Positions 37,803 through 46,831 of a stretch of DNA of 64,000 nucleotides are shown in pieces. Location of the stretch: contig JAMPIL010000002.1 in NCBI GenBank assembly GCA_023662725.1, positions 118,523 through 182,522 of the forward strand. The letters are read 5' to 3'. Within the stretch, counting starts at the first letter, position 1, and each line of letters begins with the position of its first letter. Made by a program: the position numbers and the translations under genes. The stretch comes from Ruminococcus flavefaciens. Lineage in GTDB: Bacteria > Bacillota > Clostridia > Oscillospirales > Ruminococcaceae. The notes beneath the pieces were generated by a model, which had not been told where the DNA came from, searched no databases, and saw only the letters and a program-made list of their open reading frames with translations.

Positions 37803-38465
37803 ATGAGAATACGTCATAAACCATGGGCAAAGCCGGAGCTTGAGGCTTGTCCGTTCTATATACATGAACCGCAGGAGCATATGGGAAGTTGGAAAAATCT
37901 TTTTGACGATCCGGAAAAACCGCTGTATGTCGAGCTTGGATGCGGTAAGGGAGGCTTTATTTCTCAGGCTGCTCCGTCTCATCCTGAGATAAACTTCATT
38001 GCAATGGATATCAAAAACGAAATGCTCGTTCTCGCCAAAAGAAAAATTGAAAAGGCTTATGAAGAAAAAAATGCTTCCATTGACAATGTTAAGATCGCCA
38101 TACAGAATATCGAGCGTATAGACCTTGCCTGGAATGAATCTGATAAAGCGGATCGTATATACATCAATTTCTGCAATCCGTGGCCTAAAAAGAAGCACAA
38201 AAAGCGCCGCCTTACACATACGAGACAGCTTTTGAATTATAAAAAATTCCTGAAAGGCGAGCTTTGGTTCAAAACTGATGATGATGAACTTTTTGAGGAA
38301 TCCTTTGAATATTTTGCCGAGGCTGGTTACAGAATAAAATATAAAACGTTTGACCTTCACGGCGAGAGTCCTTATGAAAATTTCGTTACCGAACATGAAA
38401 AGATGTTCTCGGATGAGGGAAAGAAAATCAAATTTCTTATTGCTGAACCGATTCGGGAGGAGTAA
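37803..38465 (+). CDS. trmB: tRNA (guanine-N7-)-methyltransferase
   Basis: TrmB, 220 residues, SAM-dependent enzyme that makes m7G46 in the tRNA variable loop. SAM site [10 protein letters not shown]; characteristic [19 protein letters not shown] with the catalytic Asp region; C-terminal motif [13 protein letters not shown]. The ATG at 37803 ([16 protein letters not shown]) follows GGAGG; an upstream extension to 37752 is rejected because it runs through the promoter. Confidence 0.96.
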   Translation: MRIRHKPWAKPELEACPFYIHEPQEHMGSWKNLFDDPEKPLYVELGCGKGGFISQAAPSHPEINFIAMDIKNEMLVLAKRKIEKAYEEKNASIDNVKIAIQNIERIDLAWNESDKADRIYINFCNPWPKKKHKKRRLTHTRQLLNYKKFLKGELWFKTDDDELFEESFEYFAEAGYRIKYKTFDLHGESPYENFVTEHEKMFSDEGKKIKFLIAEPIREE

Positions 38466-38471
38466 GTTGTT

Positions 38472-38684
38472 ATGGAATTTCAGAAAAAATGTGCAAACTT
38501 TTCATTTGGCGGAGGTTCAGTTAAAACTGCCGGAACAGGCTCACTGAACAAGGCTGTTGATGCTCCTGCCGTTGAAACCAAAAAGGTCTGCGATAAAAAA
38601 GTTATTCTGAAAAGCGCAGCAAATGCTGTATTGCTGTCGGCTGTTGTTATTCTTAAACATAAGAGCAAAAATAGAAAAAAATAA
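38472..38684 (+). CDS. Small hypothetical protein with one hydrophobic segment
   Basis: A 70-residue protein (MEFQKKCANFSFGGGSVKTAG...) with a short hydrophobic helix near residues 49-61 (ANAVLLSAVVIL) and a very basic C-terminus (KHKSKNRKK). No family recognised. A GGAGG overlapping the trmB stop region precedes the ATG by about 11 nt, arguing for a translated gene co-transcribed with trmB. A 62-residue antisense frame over it has no ribosome-binding site. Confidence 0.55.
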   Translation: MEFQKKCANFSFGGGSVKTAGTGSLNKAVDAPAVETKKVCDKKVILKSAANAVLLSAVVILKHKSKNRKK

Positions 38685-38702
38685 AAAAATTCTTAAAATC
38701 AC

Positions 38703-38731
38703 TGGACAAATATGTCTGCTTGTGTTATAAT
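38703..38731 (+). promoter_or_regulatory. pyr operon promoter
   Basis: -35 TGGACA (38703-38708), 17-bp spacer, extended -10 TGT-TATAAT (38726-38731). Drives the PyrR attenuator leader. Confidence 0.85.
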
Positions 38732-38740
38732 TAAATTGTC

Positions 38741-38773
38741 CTTTAAGCTGATCCTGTGAGGTCGGCAAGGCGT
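38741..38773 (+). promoter_or_regulatory. PyrR-binding loop (anti-antiterminator) of the pyr leader
   Basis: TGATCCTGTGAGGTC (38749-38763) fits the PyrR recognition consensus ARUCCNGNGAGGYU, within a stem GCTGA/TCGGC and a lower CCTT/AAGG. In Bacillus, UMP-bound PyrR stabilises this hairpin and thereby lets the downstream terminator form. Confidence 0.85.
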
Positions 38774-38820
38774 GTTTGCTTAACTTTTATAACTTTAATC
38801 AAGCTATAGCTATAAGTATG

Positions 38821-38851
38821 CCCGTCTGAAAAGGTCAGATGGGTATTTTTT
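38821..38851 (+). terminator. Attenuator terminator of the pyr leader
   Basis: Stem CCCGTCTGA/TCAGATGGG (38821-38829, 38835-38843; one G-U) followed by TATTTTTT, immediately upstream of the pyrR Shine-Dalgarno. Pyrimidine-dependent termination is inferred from the PyrR loop upstream. Confidence 0.88.
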
Positions 38852-38871
38852 ATGAAAGGAGTTGATGAATT

Positions 38872-39393
38872 CTGGAAACTAAACGCATTATTATGGACGA
38901 ACAATCTATGAATCGAGCTGTTGCAAGAATTTCTTATGAAATTATCGAGCGTAATAAGGGAACTGAAAATCTTTGTATTATCGGTATTTTATCAAGAGGC
39001 GTTCCTATCGGCAGGAGAATTTCTGATAAGCTTTCAGAGCTTGAACAAACCGGAGTTCCTTTCGGTTCACTCGATATAACACCATATCGGGATGATTCCA
39101 GAACCGAAGCCTATGATGAGAAAACTGACATCCCTTTCGATATAAATGATAAAAATGTTGTTCTGGTTGACGATGTTATTTTCACCGGAAGAAGTTCTCG
39201 TGCCGCTATCGACGCCCTTATAAAAAGAGGCAGACCACGTTCGATTCAGCTTGCCGTCCTTGTTGACAGAGGTCACCGTGAACTTCCGATACGTCCTGAC
39301 TATGTGGGGAAAAACCTTCCCACTTCTCACAGCGAAGAGGTTCAGGTCTTGGTTAAGGAGCTGGACGATATCGACAGTGTTATTATAAAATAA
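38872..39393 (+). CDS. pyrR: PyrR: pyr attenuation protein / uracil phosphoribosyltransferase
   Basis: PyrR, about 174 residues, which binds pyr mRNA in response to UMP and has uracil phosphoribosyltransferase activity. PRPP motif VVLVDDVIFTGRSSRAAID; SRGVPIGRR and RPDYVGKNLPTS are typical. The start is problematic: the first in-frame ATG (38893) lacks a Shine-Dalgarno and would drop the conserved strand before DEQ. The only good Shine-Dalgarno, AAAGGAG at 38855-38861, serves codon ATT at 38869 (7 nt) or CTG at 38872 (10 nt), giving LETKRIIMDEQ, which aligns with B. subtilis PyrR. An ATG at 38865 lies one frame off. Either a non-AUG start or a 1-nt indel is present. CTG is annotated here as a compromise. 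Confidence 0.9.
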   Translation: METKRIIMDEQSMNRAVARISYEIIERNKGTENLCIIGILSRGVPIGRRISDKLSELEQTGVPFGSLDITPYRDDSRTEAYDEKTDIPFDINDKNVVLVDDVIFTGRSSRAAIDALIKRGRPRSIQLAVLVDRGHRELPIRPDYVGKNLPTSHSEEVQVLVKELDDIDSVIIK

Positions 39394-39403
39394 GGAGGAA
39401 ATT

Positions 39404-40675
39404 ATGTCTGATTCTATCCTGATAAAAAACATCAGAGCAGTTGACGCTAAAAACGATAAAATTACCGACGTTTTCCTGAAAGACGGAATTATTGCCGATA
39501 TAGGAAAAAATCTTCATACCGGCGCAGAACAGGTTATCGACGGAACAGATCTGGTTCTTATGCCGTCGATCTTCGATATGCACGTTCACTTCCGTGATCC
39601 GGGACAGACGCATAAGGAGGATATCCTTACCGGTTGTTCTGCGGCTCTTGCCGGAGGAGTTACAGGTGTTCTTGCAATGCCAAATACGAAACCGCCGTGT
39701 GATAATCCGGAAACTATTCGCTATATCATTGATAAGGCTAAGGATACCGGAGTTGACGTTTATCCCGTCGGCTGCATAACAGGAGGTATGAGCGGAAACG
39801 GTCTGTGCGACTATGAGGCTCTTAAAGAAGCTGGATGTATCTGTATATCCGATGACGGAAGACCGGTTGAGAATGCTGAAATGATGCGGAAAGCTCTTGA
39901 GCTTTCAAACGAAAACGGTTTGCTTGTCGCTTCTCACTGCGAGGATTTAAGTATCATAGACGGAGGTATCATGAATAAGGGCGAGATCTCGAAAAAGCTT
40001 GGAGTAAAAGGTATGGACAGAGCTTCTGAGGACTATATTACCGCTCGTGAGATAATTCTTGCCTCTTCAGTTAATGCAAGGATACATATTTGCCACGTTT
40101 CAACAGAGGGAAGTACGGCTATAATCAGGTTTGCAAAATCAAGAGGAATCAAGGTTACCTGTGAGACTGCTCCGCACTATTTCCAGCTGACAGACGAGCT
40201 TCTTTTAAAGCGTGACGCAGACTACAGAATGAATCCTCCACTCAGAACATCCGCTGATGTTAAGGCAATTATCGAGGCTATCAAGGATGGTACTATTGAT
40301 TGCATCATAACCGATCATGCTCCCCATGCCGCAGAGGAAAAAGCTGATTTTGAGAAAGCTCCAAACGGCGTTGTCGGACTGGAAACTTCGCTTGCCGCTT
40401 CACTGACAGCACTCTACCACACAGGCGAGATAAATCTTAAAAAGATCGTGGAGCTGATGTGCGTTAATCCGAGAAAAATACTCGGACTTGAGATTCCTGC
40501 CATTCAAATCGGAAAGATCGCCGATCTTCTTATCGCTGATATTAATAGAAAATGGACGGTTGAACCCGAAAAACTGCATTCAAAATCACACAATTCAGTT
40601 TTCAAGGGAATGACGCTTATCGGAAAGCCACTTGTTACTATATCAAAAGGTATTATACGCTATGACGAAAGATGA
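39404..40675 (+). CDS. pyrC: Dihydroorotase
   Basis: Dihydroorotase of the class I (long) type, 423 residues, cyclising carbamoyl-aspartate to dihydroorotate. Zinc-binding DMHVHFRDPGQTHKED, the PNTKPP substrate loop, ASHCEDLS, HICHVSTEGS and the catalytic Asp in ITDHAPHAAEEK are all present. AAGGAGG precedes the ATG, 10 nt after pyrR. pyrF follows with a 10-nt gap. Confidence 0.97.
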   Translation: MSDSILIKNIRAVDAKNDKITDVFLKDGIIADIGKNLHTGAEQVIDGTDLVLMPSIFDMHVHFRDPGQTHKEDILTGCSAALAGGVTGVLAMPNTKPPCDNPETIRYIIDKAKDTGVDVYPVGCITGGMSGNGLCDYEALKEAGCICISDDGRPVENAEMMRKALELSNENGLLVASHCEDLSIIDGGIMNKGEISKKLGVKGMDRASEDYITAREIILASSVNARIHICHVSTEGSTAIIRFAKSRGIKVTCETAPHYFQLTDELLLKRDADYRMNPPLRTSADVKAIIEAIKDGTIDCIITDHAPHAAEEKADFEKAPNGVVGLETSLAASLTALYHTGEINLKKIVELMCVNPRKILGLEIPAIQIGKIADLLIADINRKWTVEPEKLHSKSHNSVFKGMTLIGKPLVTISKGIIRYDER

Positions 40676-40685
40676 GGTTGAAATT

Positions 40686-41612
40686 ATGTCATTTGACAGA
40701 CTTATTGAAAAAATTATTGAAATGAAAAATCCGACAGTTGTTGGTCTTGATCCTAAGCTGGAGTATGTTCCGTCCTATATTCAGAGACGTTACCTTGATG
40801 ACGACGGCTGGACTCTTAAAGCTGCTGCAAAGGCTATTTTTGCCTTTAATCAGGCTATTATCGATGAAATACATGATGTTGTTCCCGCTATCAAGCCGCA
40901 GGCAGCATACTATGAAATGTACGGTCATTACGGAATAAAGGCTCTTGAAAAGACTATACGCTATGCTAAGCTTAACGGTATGTTCGTTATCACAGACGGA
41001 AAGAGAAACGATATCGGAGCAACAATGGAGGCTTACACAAATGCTCATCTCGGTGCAGTAACTATCGGAGACAGCGAAATAGAGCCTTTCGGCGCAGACG
41101 CTCTTACAGTTAACGGTTATCTCGGAACGGACGGAATAGCTCCGCTTCTTAAAGTCTGCAAGGAGCGTGACAAGGGTATTTACGTTCTTGTTAAAACGTC
41201 TAATCCTTCAAGCGGAGAACTTCAGGATATGAAATTGGCAGACGGCAGAAGTATTTATGAAACCATGGGCGATATGTGCGAAAAATGGGGAGAAGATTCT
41301 ATTGGAAAATACGGTTATTCCGCAGTAGGAGCAGTAGTTGGAGCTACATACCCCGAAATGCTCACAGAGCTTAGAAAAAGACTTCCGCACACGATGTTCC
41401 TTGTTCCCGGATACGGCGCTCAGGGAGGCGGAGCTGAAGGACTTAAAGGCGGATTTGACGAAAACGGTCTGGGAGCTGTCGTTAATTCCTCAAGAGCAGT
41501 TATGTGCGCATATAAGAAAGAGGGATGCGATGAGAGAGATTTTGCAAAAGCTGCGAGACGTGAAGTTATCCGCATGAGAGACGACATCACACAGTATATC
41601 AACCTGAAATAA
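40686..41612 (+). CDS. pyrF: Orotidine-5'-phosphate decarboxylase, long (type 2) form
   Basis: OMP decarboxylase of the approximately 300-residue group, 308 residues, last step to UMP. The catalytic Lys/Asp array is ITDGKRNDIGATMEAY; VGLDPKLEYVP near the N-terminus and LVKTSNPSSGELQ and FLVPGYGAQGGGAEG (phosphate loop) are typical of this group. The ATG at 40686 follows GAGG; in-frame upstream ATGs (40662 and earlier) overlap pyrC and lack a site. Downstream lies a fragment of the RNA repeat on the opposite strand. Confidence 0.95.
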   Translation: MSFDRLIEKIIEMKNPTVVGLDPKLEYVPSYIQRRYLDDDGWTLKAAAKAIFAFNQAIIDEIHDVVPAIKPQAAYYEMYGHYGIKALEKTIRYAKLNGMFVITDGKRNDIGATMEAYTNAHLGAVTIGDSEIEPFGADALTVNGYLGTDGIAPLLKVCKERDKGIYVLVKTSNPSSGELQDMKLADGRSIYETMGDMCEKWGEDSIGKYGYSAVGAVVGATYPEMLTELRKRLPHTMFLVPGYGAQGGGAEGLKGGFDENGLGAVVNSSRAVMCAYKKEGCDERDFAKAARREVIRMRDDITQYINLK

Positions 41613-41652
41613 AAGGGTTAATCAACTTTTTTGAAAACCCATTATTAAATTC
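41611..41652 (-). repeat. Fragment of the structured RNA repeat (copy C)
   Basis: Minus strand: the block TAATAATGGGTTTTCAAAA followed by AAAGTTGATTAACCC matches the first 40-45 nt of copies A and B. It shares a 14-nt run with copy B (AAAGGGTTAATCAA, plus strand 41612-41625 and 37566-37579). The rest of the element is missing. It lies between pyrF and carA, antisense to them. Confidence 0.5.
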
Positions 41653-41738
41653 TTTTTGTATAGTATTGTCACAATGGCGTGACTTTACTTCATATATCAA
41701 TTATTCGACCTCTGTCAACTTAAAGGAGGAAAATTAAA

Positions 41739-42845
41739 ATGTCATTATTCAATCAAAGTCCAAAAGCTTATCTTATGCTCGCCGACGGTCAGATCTTCGA
41801 GGGAAGAAGCTTCGGAGCAAAGGGTACTGTTATCGGTGAGGTTGTATTTACGACCGGTCTTACCGGTTTTCAGGAAACTCTTACCGATCCGAGCTATTAC
41901 GGTCAGATTGTTACTCAGACCTTTCCGCTTATCGGAAATTACGGCGTTAATCATGAGGATAACGAATCGTCAAGTTCCTATGTAAGCGGTTATATAGTAA
42001 GGGAATGGTGCAATGCTCCGTCTAATTTCCGTTGTGAGGGGAATGTGAACGACTTTCTTGAACAGCATAATATCATCGGTATCAACAACATTGACACCCG
42101 CTGTCTTACAAGAATTATTCGTGAGACCGGAGTTATGAACGGCGTTATCACTACCGAGGATGTCTATTCCAAAAAAGACGAGCTTCTTGAGCAGATTCGT
42201 GCTTTCAGCGTTAAGGATGCTGTTAAAAACGTTACAAATTCCGAAACGATCACTTATACTGCTGAAAATAAAAAATTCAGGGTAGTTCTTTTTGATTTCG
42301 GTTATAAGAGAAACATCAGACAGGAACTTATCAAGCGTGGATGCGAGGTTATCGTAGTTCCGGCTGACACAACTGCTGAAACTGTAAAGGAGATCGCTCC
42401 GGACGGTATTATGTTCTCAAACGGTCCCGGAGATCCTGCGGAAAATGTTGAAATCATCGAGAATATCAAGGAGATCGAAAAGCTTGGCATACCGATATTC
42501 GGAATTTGTCTCGGTCATCAGCTTATGGCTCTTGCGAACGGCGGAAAAACTGAAAAGCTCAAATACGGTCACAGAGGTGCAAATCAGCCGGTTATCGACC
42601 TCGAAAGCGGTCTTACCTATGTAACGAGCCAGAACCACGGATATGCTGTTGTCGGAGAGAGTATTTCTCCGGAAATAGGCAAAGTTTCGCACATTAACGC
42701 TAATGATAAGACTTGCGAGGGTATCCGCTACACTGCCGTAAACGCATTCACGGTTCAGTTTCATCCGGAAGCCCATGGTGGTCCGCTTGATACTGATTAT
42801 CTCTTCGACGAATTTGTTAAAAATATGGAAAGGGCAGGTGAGTGA
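41739..42845 (+). CDS. carA: Carbamoyl-phosphate synthase small (glutaminase) subunit
   Basis: CarA, 368 residues, hydrolyses glutamine and channels ammonia to CarB. N-terminal CPSase domain (LMLADGQIFEGRSFGAKG, TGLTGFQETLTDPSY) and C-terminal class I amidotransferase with the nucleophile elbow FGICLGHQLMALANGGKTEKLKYGHRG and the His-Glu pair in QFHPEAHGGP. AAAGGAGGA precedes the ATG. carB starts 3 nt after its stop. Confidence 0.98.
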   Translation: MSLFNQSPKAYLMLADGQIFEGRSFGAKGTVIGEVVFTTGLTGFQETLTDPSYYGQIVTQTFPLIGNYGVNHEDNESSSSYVSGYIVREWCNAPSNFRCEGNVNDFLEQHNIIGINNIDTRCLTRIIRETGVMNGVITTEDVYSKKDELLEQIRAFSVKDAVKNVTNSETITYTAENKKFRVVLFDFGYKRNIRQELIKRGCEVIVVPADTTAETVKEIAPDGIMFSNGPGDPAENVEIIENIKEIEKLGIPIFGICLGHQLMALANGGKTEKLKYGHRGANQPVIDLESGLTYVTSQNHGYAVVGESISPEIGKVSHINANDKTCEGIRYTAVNAFTVQFHPEAHGGPLDTDYLFDEFVKNMERAGE

Positions 42846-42847
42846 TC

Positions 42848-45800
42848 ATGCCGCTGAGAAATGACATTAAAAAGGTGCTTGTTATCGGTTCGGGACCTAT
42901 CGTTATCGGACAGGCTGCTGAATTTGATTATGCCGGAACACAGGCTTGTCGTGCTTTGAAGCAGGAAGGACTTGAGGTTGTTCTCATTAACTCAAATCCT
43001 GCTACTATTATGACAGATAAGGCTATGGCGGATAAGGTTTATATTGAACCTCTTACGCTAGATGTTGTTAAAAGAATTATTGAGATAGAAAAACCGGACA
43101 GCGTTTTGTCTACACTCGGCGGACAGACGGGTCTGACACTTTCAATGCAGCTTGCCGCTGAGGGATTTCTTGAATCGCATAATGTCAAGCTTCTCGGAGC
43201 AGATCCCGAAACAATCCATAAAGCTGAGGACAGACAGGCCTTCAAGGATACTATGGAAAAAATCGGAGAGCCTTGTATTCCTTCAAAAGTTGTTGAAACA
43301 GTTGAGGATGCGGTCGATTTTGCCGGGGTTATAAGCTATCCGGTAATTGTCCGCCCTGCTTTTACTCTTGGGGGAACAGGCGGCGGTATCGCTCAGAATG
43401 AAGAGGAACTTCGTGATATCGCAACTAACGGACTCCGTCTTTCGCCGATAACTCAGGTTCTCATTGAGAAGTGCATCAGCGGCTGGAAAGAGATCGAATT
43501 CGAGGTTATCCGTGACGCAAAGGGAAATGTTATAACGGTCTGCTCTATGGAAAACTTCGATCCTGTCGGCGTTCATACAGGTGATAGTATAGTTATCGCT
43601 CCGGCTGTTACCCTTTCCGACCGTGAGTATCAGATGCTCAGAACTGCTGCTATCAACATCATCAAGGAGCTTAAGGTCGAGGGCGGATGCAACTGTCAGT
43701 TCGCTCTTCATCCGACAAGCTTTGAGTATGCCGTTATCGAGGTAAACCCCAGAGTTTCACGTTCTTCGGCTCTCGCTTCAAAGGCAACAGGCTATCCTAT
43801 AGCCAAAACAGCGGCTAAAATCGCAGTTGGATATACTCTTGATGAAATTATAAATCAGGTTACGGGCAAAACGTATGCCTGCTTCGAGCCTGCTCTTGAC
43901 TATGTTGTTATCAAGTTCCCGAAATGGGCTTTTGACAAATTCGTTTACGCAAAACGCACCCTTGGCACTCAGATGAAGGCTACCGGAGAGGTTATGGCTA
44001 TCGGTACAAGCTTTGAACAAGCTATGATGAAGGCGGTACGTTCCATCGAGCTTGGTCTGGACACAATGAACCTTAAAAAGCTCGCTAAACTTTCTGATGA
44101 GGAAGTAAGAGAGAAGCTGCACGTTGTTGACGACGAGCGTTCGTTCGTTGTTTTCGAGGCTTTGAAACGTGGAATTACTCCAGAGGAAATCCATGATATT
44201 ACCATGATTGACAACTGGTTCTTATATAAACTTCTGAATCTGGTTGAGCTTGAAAAATGGCTTGCCGACGGTATTCTCACCGAAGAAAAATATAATATTG
44301 CAAAGCAGTACGGATATCTCGACAGTACTATTGAACGTATTTCCGGACAAAAATGTCCAATACACAAGAGCGCTGTTTTCAAAATGGTTGATACATGTGC
44401 GGGAGAATTCAAAGCGGAAACTCCTTATTTCTACTCTACTTTTGACGATGAAAACGAAGCGAAACAGTTCATTGAACGTCAGAATACCGGAAAGAAAAAG
44501 GTCATCGTTTTTGGTTCAGGACCTATCAGAATCGGACAGGGAATCGAGTTCGACTACTGTTCTGTCCACTGTGTATGGACGCTTAAAGAACTTGGTTACG
44601 AGGCCGTTATCTGCAACAACAACCCAGAAACCGTTTCTACCGATTTTGATACCGGTGACAGACTTTATTTCGATCCGCTTACAAAAGAGGACGTTGAAGC
44701 AATTATCGAAACCGAACAGCCTTACGGTGTTGTCGTACAGTTTGGCGGTCAGACCGCTATCAAGCTTACGAGACATCTTTCCGATATGGGAGTAAGAATT
44801 CTCGGAACTTCTGCCGATATGATCGACGCTGCCGAGGACAGAGAGCGTTTCGATGAGATTCTTGAAAAGTGCGGTATTCCTCGTCCTCAGGGACATACTG
44901 TCATGACTACGGAAGAGGCTGTCGCTGCCGCTGAAGATCTGGGATATCCTGTGCTTCTGCGTCCTTCTTACGTTCTCGGCGGTCAGAACATGATTATTGC
45001 CCATTCTAAGGCAGACGTTGTTGAATACATGGGAATCATCACAAGCCATATGATCGAAAATCCTGTTCTTATCGATAAATATATGATGGGTACTGAGGTT
45101 GAGGTCGATGCTATCTGCGACGGTGAAGACTTCCTTATCCCCGGTATCATGGAGCATATCGAACGTGCCGGAGTTCATTCGGGCGACTCTATTTCGATCT
45201 ATCCCGCTCAGCATCTTTCAGAGAGAATCAAGAAAATAATTGTCGAATATACAAGAAAACTCGCCAAAGAACTTAACGTTATCGGACTTGTAAATATTCA
45301 GTATGTCGTTTACAATCACGAAGTTTACGTTATCGAGGTCAACCCTCGTTCTTCAAGAACGGTTCCATATATCAGCAAAGTTACCGGTATTCCTATGGTC
45401 GATATTGCGACTAAGATCATGTTCGGCGCAAAGCTTAAGGATATGGGCTATGAAAGCGGACTTTATCCTGCCGGAGACTATGTTGCAGTCAAAGTTCCTG
45501 TGTTCTCGTTTGAAAAATTAACCGATGTTGACACCATGCTCGGCCCTGAAATGAAATCGACCGGAGAATGTCTCGGCATCGGAAGAAATCTTGAGGACGC
45601 ACTTTTAAAGGGACTTATTGCTGCCGGATTTGACCTGAAACGTGAGGGAGGCGTGCTTATTTCCGTCCGTGATTCTGATAAGCGAGAGGTTCTTCCTATT
45701 GCCGATAAATTCGAGCAGATGGGATTTGATATCTACGCAACATCCGGAACTCAGAGCGTTCTTCACAGAAATATGATTGCCGCAAACCTTGTTCGTAAGA

Positions 45801-46039
45801 TATCGGACGGTGAACCGAATGTTGAAACTCTTCTCGACAGCGGAAAGATTCACTATGTTATCTCAACTTCCGCAAAGGGACGTCTGCCGGAGCGTGACAG
45901 CGTTAAAATGAGACGTAAGTCAATCGAGCGTTCGATATGCAGTCTTACGGCGATAGATACGGCAAAATCGCTTATCAAGGTTCTCGAATCGGGACGTACA
46001 ATCAATGATGTAGAGCTTGTGGATATAACGAAAATCTAA
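42848..46039 (+). CDS. carB: Carbamoyl-phosphate synthase large subunit
   Basis: CarB, 1063 residues, builds carbamoyl phosphate from bicarbonate, ammonia and two ATP. It has the duplicated ATP-grasp halves, each beginning with a VIGSGPIVIGQAAEFDYAG or VFGSGPIRIGQGIEFDYC motif and containing RPSYVLGG or RPAFTLGG, and a C-terminal MGS-like allosteric domain (about 930-1063). The ATG at 42848 is preferred to the GTG at 42842. Likely last gene of the pyr run. It supplies both pyrimidine and arginine synthesis unless a second copy exists elsewhere. Confidence 0.98.
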   Translation: MPLRNDIKKVLVIGSGPIVIGQAAEFDYAGTQACRALKQEGLEVVLINSNPATIMTDKAMADKVYIEPLTLDVVKRIIEIEKPDSVLSTLGGQTGLTLSMQLAAEGFLESHNVKLLGADPETIHKAEDRQAFKDTMEKIGEPCIPSKVVETVEDAVDFAGVISYPVIVRPAFTLGGTGGGIAQNEEELRDIATNGLRLSPITQVLIEKCISGWKEIEFEVIRDAKGNVITVCSMENFDPVGVHTGDSIVIAPAVTLSDREYQMLRTAAINIIKELKVEGGCNCQFALHPTSFEYAVIEVNPRVSRSSALASKATGYPIAKTAAKIAVGYTLDEIINQVTGKTYACFEPALDYVVIKFPKWAFDKFVYAKRTLGTQMKATGEVMAIGTSFEQAMMKAVRSIELGLDTMNLKKLAKLSDEEVREKLHVVDDERSFVVFEALKRGITPEEIHDITMIDNWFLYKLLNLVELEKWLADGILTEEKYNIAKQYGYLDSTIERISGQKCPIHKSAVFKMVDTCAGEFKAETPYFYSTFDDENEAKQFIERQNTGKKKVIVFGSGPIRIGQGIEFDYCSVHCVWTLKELGYEAVICNNNPETVSTDFDTGDRLYFDPLTKEDVEAIIETEQPYGVVVQFGGQTAIKLTRHLSDMGVRILGTSADMIDAAEDRERFDEILEKCGIPRPQGHTVMTTEEAVAAAEDLGYPVLLRPSYVLGGQNMIIAHSKADVVEYMGIITSHMIENPVLIDKYMMGTEVEVDAICDGEDFLIPGIMEHIERAGVHSGDSISIYPAQHLSERIKKIIVEYTRKLAKELNVIGLVNIQYVVYNHEVYVIEVNPRSSRTVPYISKVTGIPMVDIATKIMFGAKLKDMGYESGLYPAGDYVAVKVPVFSFEKLTDVDTMLGPEMKSTGECLGIGRNLEDALLKGLIAAGFDLKREGGVLISVRDSDKREVLPIADKFEQMGFDIYATSGTQSVLHRNMIAANLVRKISDGEPNVETLLDSGKIHYVISTSAKGRLPERDSVKMRRKSIERSICSLTAIDTAKSLIKVLESGRTINDVELVDITKI

Positions 46040-46059
46040 GAATTATAGGAGGATCATCT

Positions 46060-46638
46060 ATGAAAAAATTTGCAAAAAGTCTGGCGCTGGTACTTGCCTG
46101 CCTGCAACTGACCGTATGCTTCGGCTGCGGAAATTCCGGAAAATCAAATAAAAAGTCATCATCTTCAAAAAGCAGCGGATTTGATACGCCTGAGGAGGCG
46201 ATAGAAGCTTATCTTCAGGCAGCAGTTGATGAAGATGCTGATGCAATTTATAATATGTTCTATGAAGATGAAATAGATATGTGGTTGAATATGCTCAATG
46301 AAAGATATGATGAAAAAATTACAAAATCAGAATTTAAATCTTTTGCTATAGAACAGTTGGAGGAGGCACTTGAAGAGTGCCATGATGAGTTATCCTATTA
46401 TCCAATTAAAGAATGGAAAATGAATTATGAGGATCGTGAAGATATCACGAACGAGATTGACGATTATGATAACGTAGATTATAATGACATAAATCTGAAA
46501 AAAGCATATATTTACGATTCTGTGGGTATGATACATGAAGATCCTGATGATTTTGTTGAGTTTCGTTCAGATGATATATGCTGTTTGCAATTTGGCGATA
46601 AGTGGTATATATACATGATGAATGTTATTGATGTATAA
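46060..46638 (+). CDS. Lipoprotein with NTF2-like/DUF4878-type domain
   Basis: A 192-residue lipoprotein: signal peptide with lipobox-like CFGC (Cys23), a Ser/Lys spacer, then a domain starting DTPEEAIEAYLQAAVDEDADAIYNMF and ending FGDKWYIYMMNV. This layout resembles NTF2-like DUF4878 modules, small cone-shaped folds found on many Firmicute lipoproteins; role unknown. The very acidic middle is notable. AGGAGG precedes the ATG 20 nt after carB, so read-through from the pyr run is possible. A related domain occurs in the lipoprotein at 48.25 kb. Confidence 0.75.
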   Translation: MKKFAKSLALVLACLQLTVCFGCGNSGKSNKKSSSSKSSGFDTPEEAIEAYLQAAVDEDADAIYNMFYEDEIDMWLNMLNERYDEKITKSEFKSFAIEQLEEALEECHDELSYYPIKEWKMNYEDREDITNEIDDYDNVDYNDINLKKAYIYDSVGMIHEDPDDFVEFRSDDICCLQFGDKWYIYMMNVIDV

Positions 46639-46648
46639 AATAGTCCAT

Positions 46649-46683
46649 AAAAATACGGCTGTATAAAAAACAACCGTATTTTT
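46649..46683 (+). terminator. Terminator after the first DUF4878-type lipoprotein
   Basis: 10-bp stem AAAAATACGG/CCGTATTTTT (46649-46658, 46674-46683), with T run contained in the 3' arm. Confidence 0.78.
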
Positions 46684-46734
46684 GTTCATATACAACAAAA
46701 ATGGATTTTATATGTTAAATTTCTCCTGTTTCTA

Positions 46735-46763
46735 TTGACTAAATAAAGAAAAAATTGTATAAT
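46735..46763 (+). promoter_or_regulatory. Promoter of the LRR/lipoprotein pair
   Basis: -35 TTGACT (46735-46740), 17-bp spacer, -10 TATAAT (46758-46763). Confidence 0.75.
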
Positions 46764-46831
46764 ATAAAATAAATGAATAAAACTTCAAAAGCTCATGAAA
46801 ATTGAGAAGCAAATATCTATAGGGGGAGAAA

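Noticed and set aside
41668-41688. GTCAC...GTGAC inverted repeat upstream of carA as an operator
   Set aside because: Only 5-bp arms, no associated promoter at suitable spacing, and no second copy near the other pyr genes.
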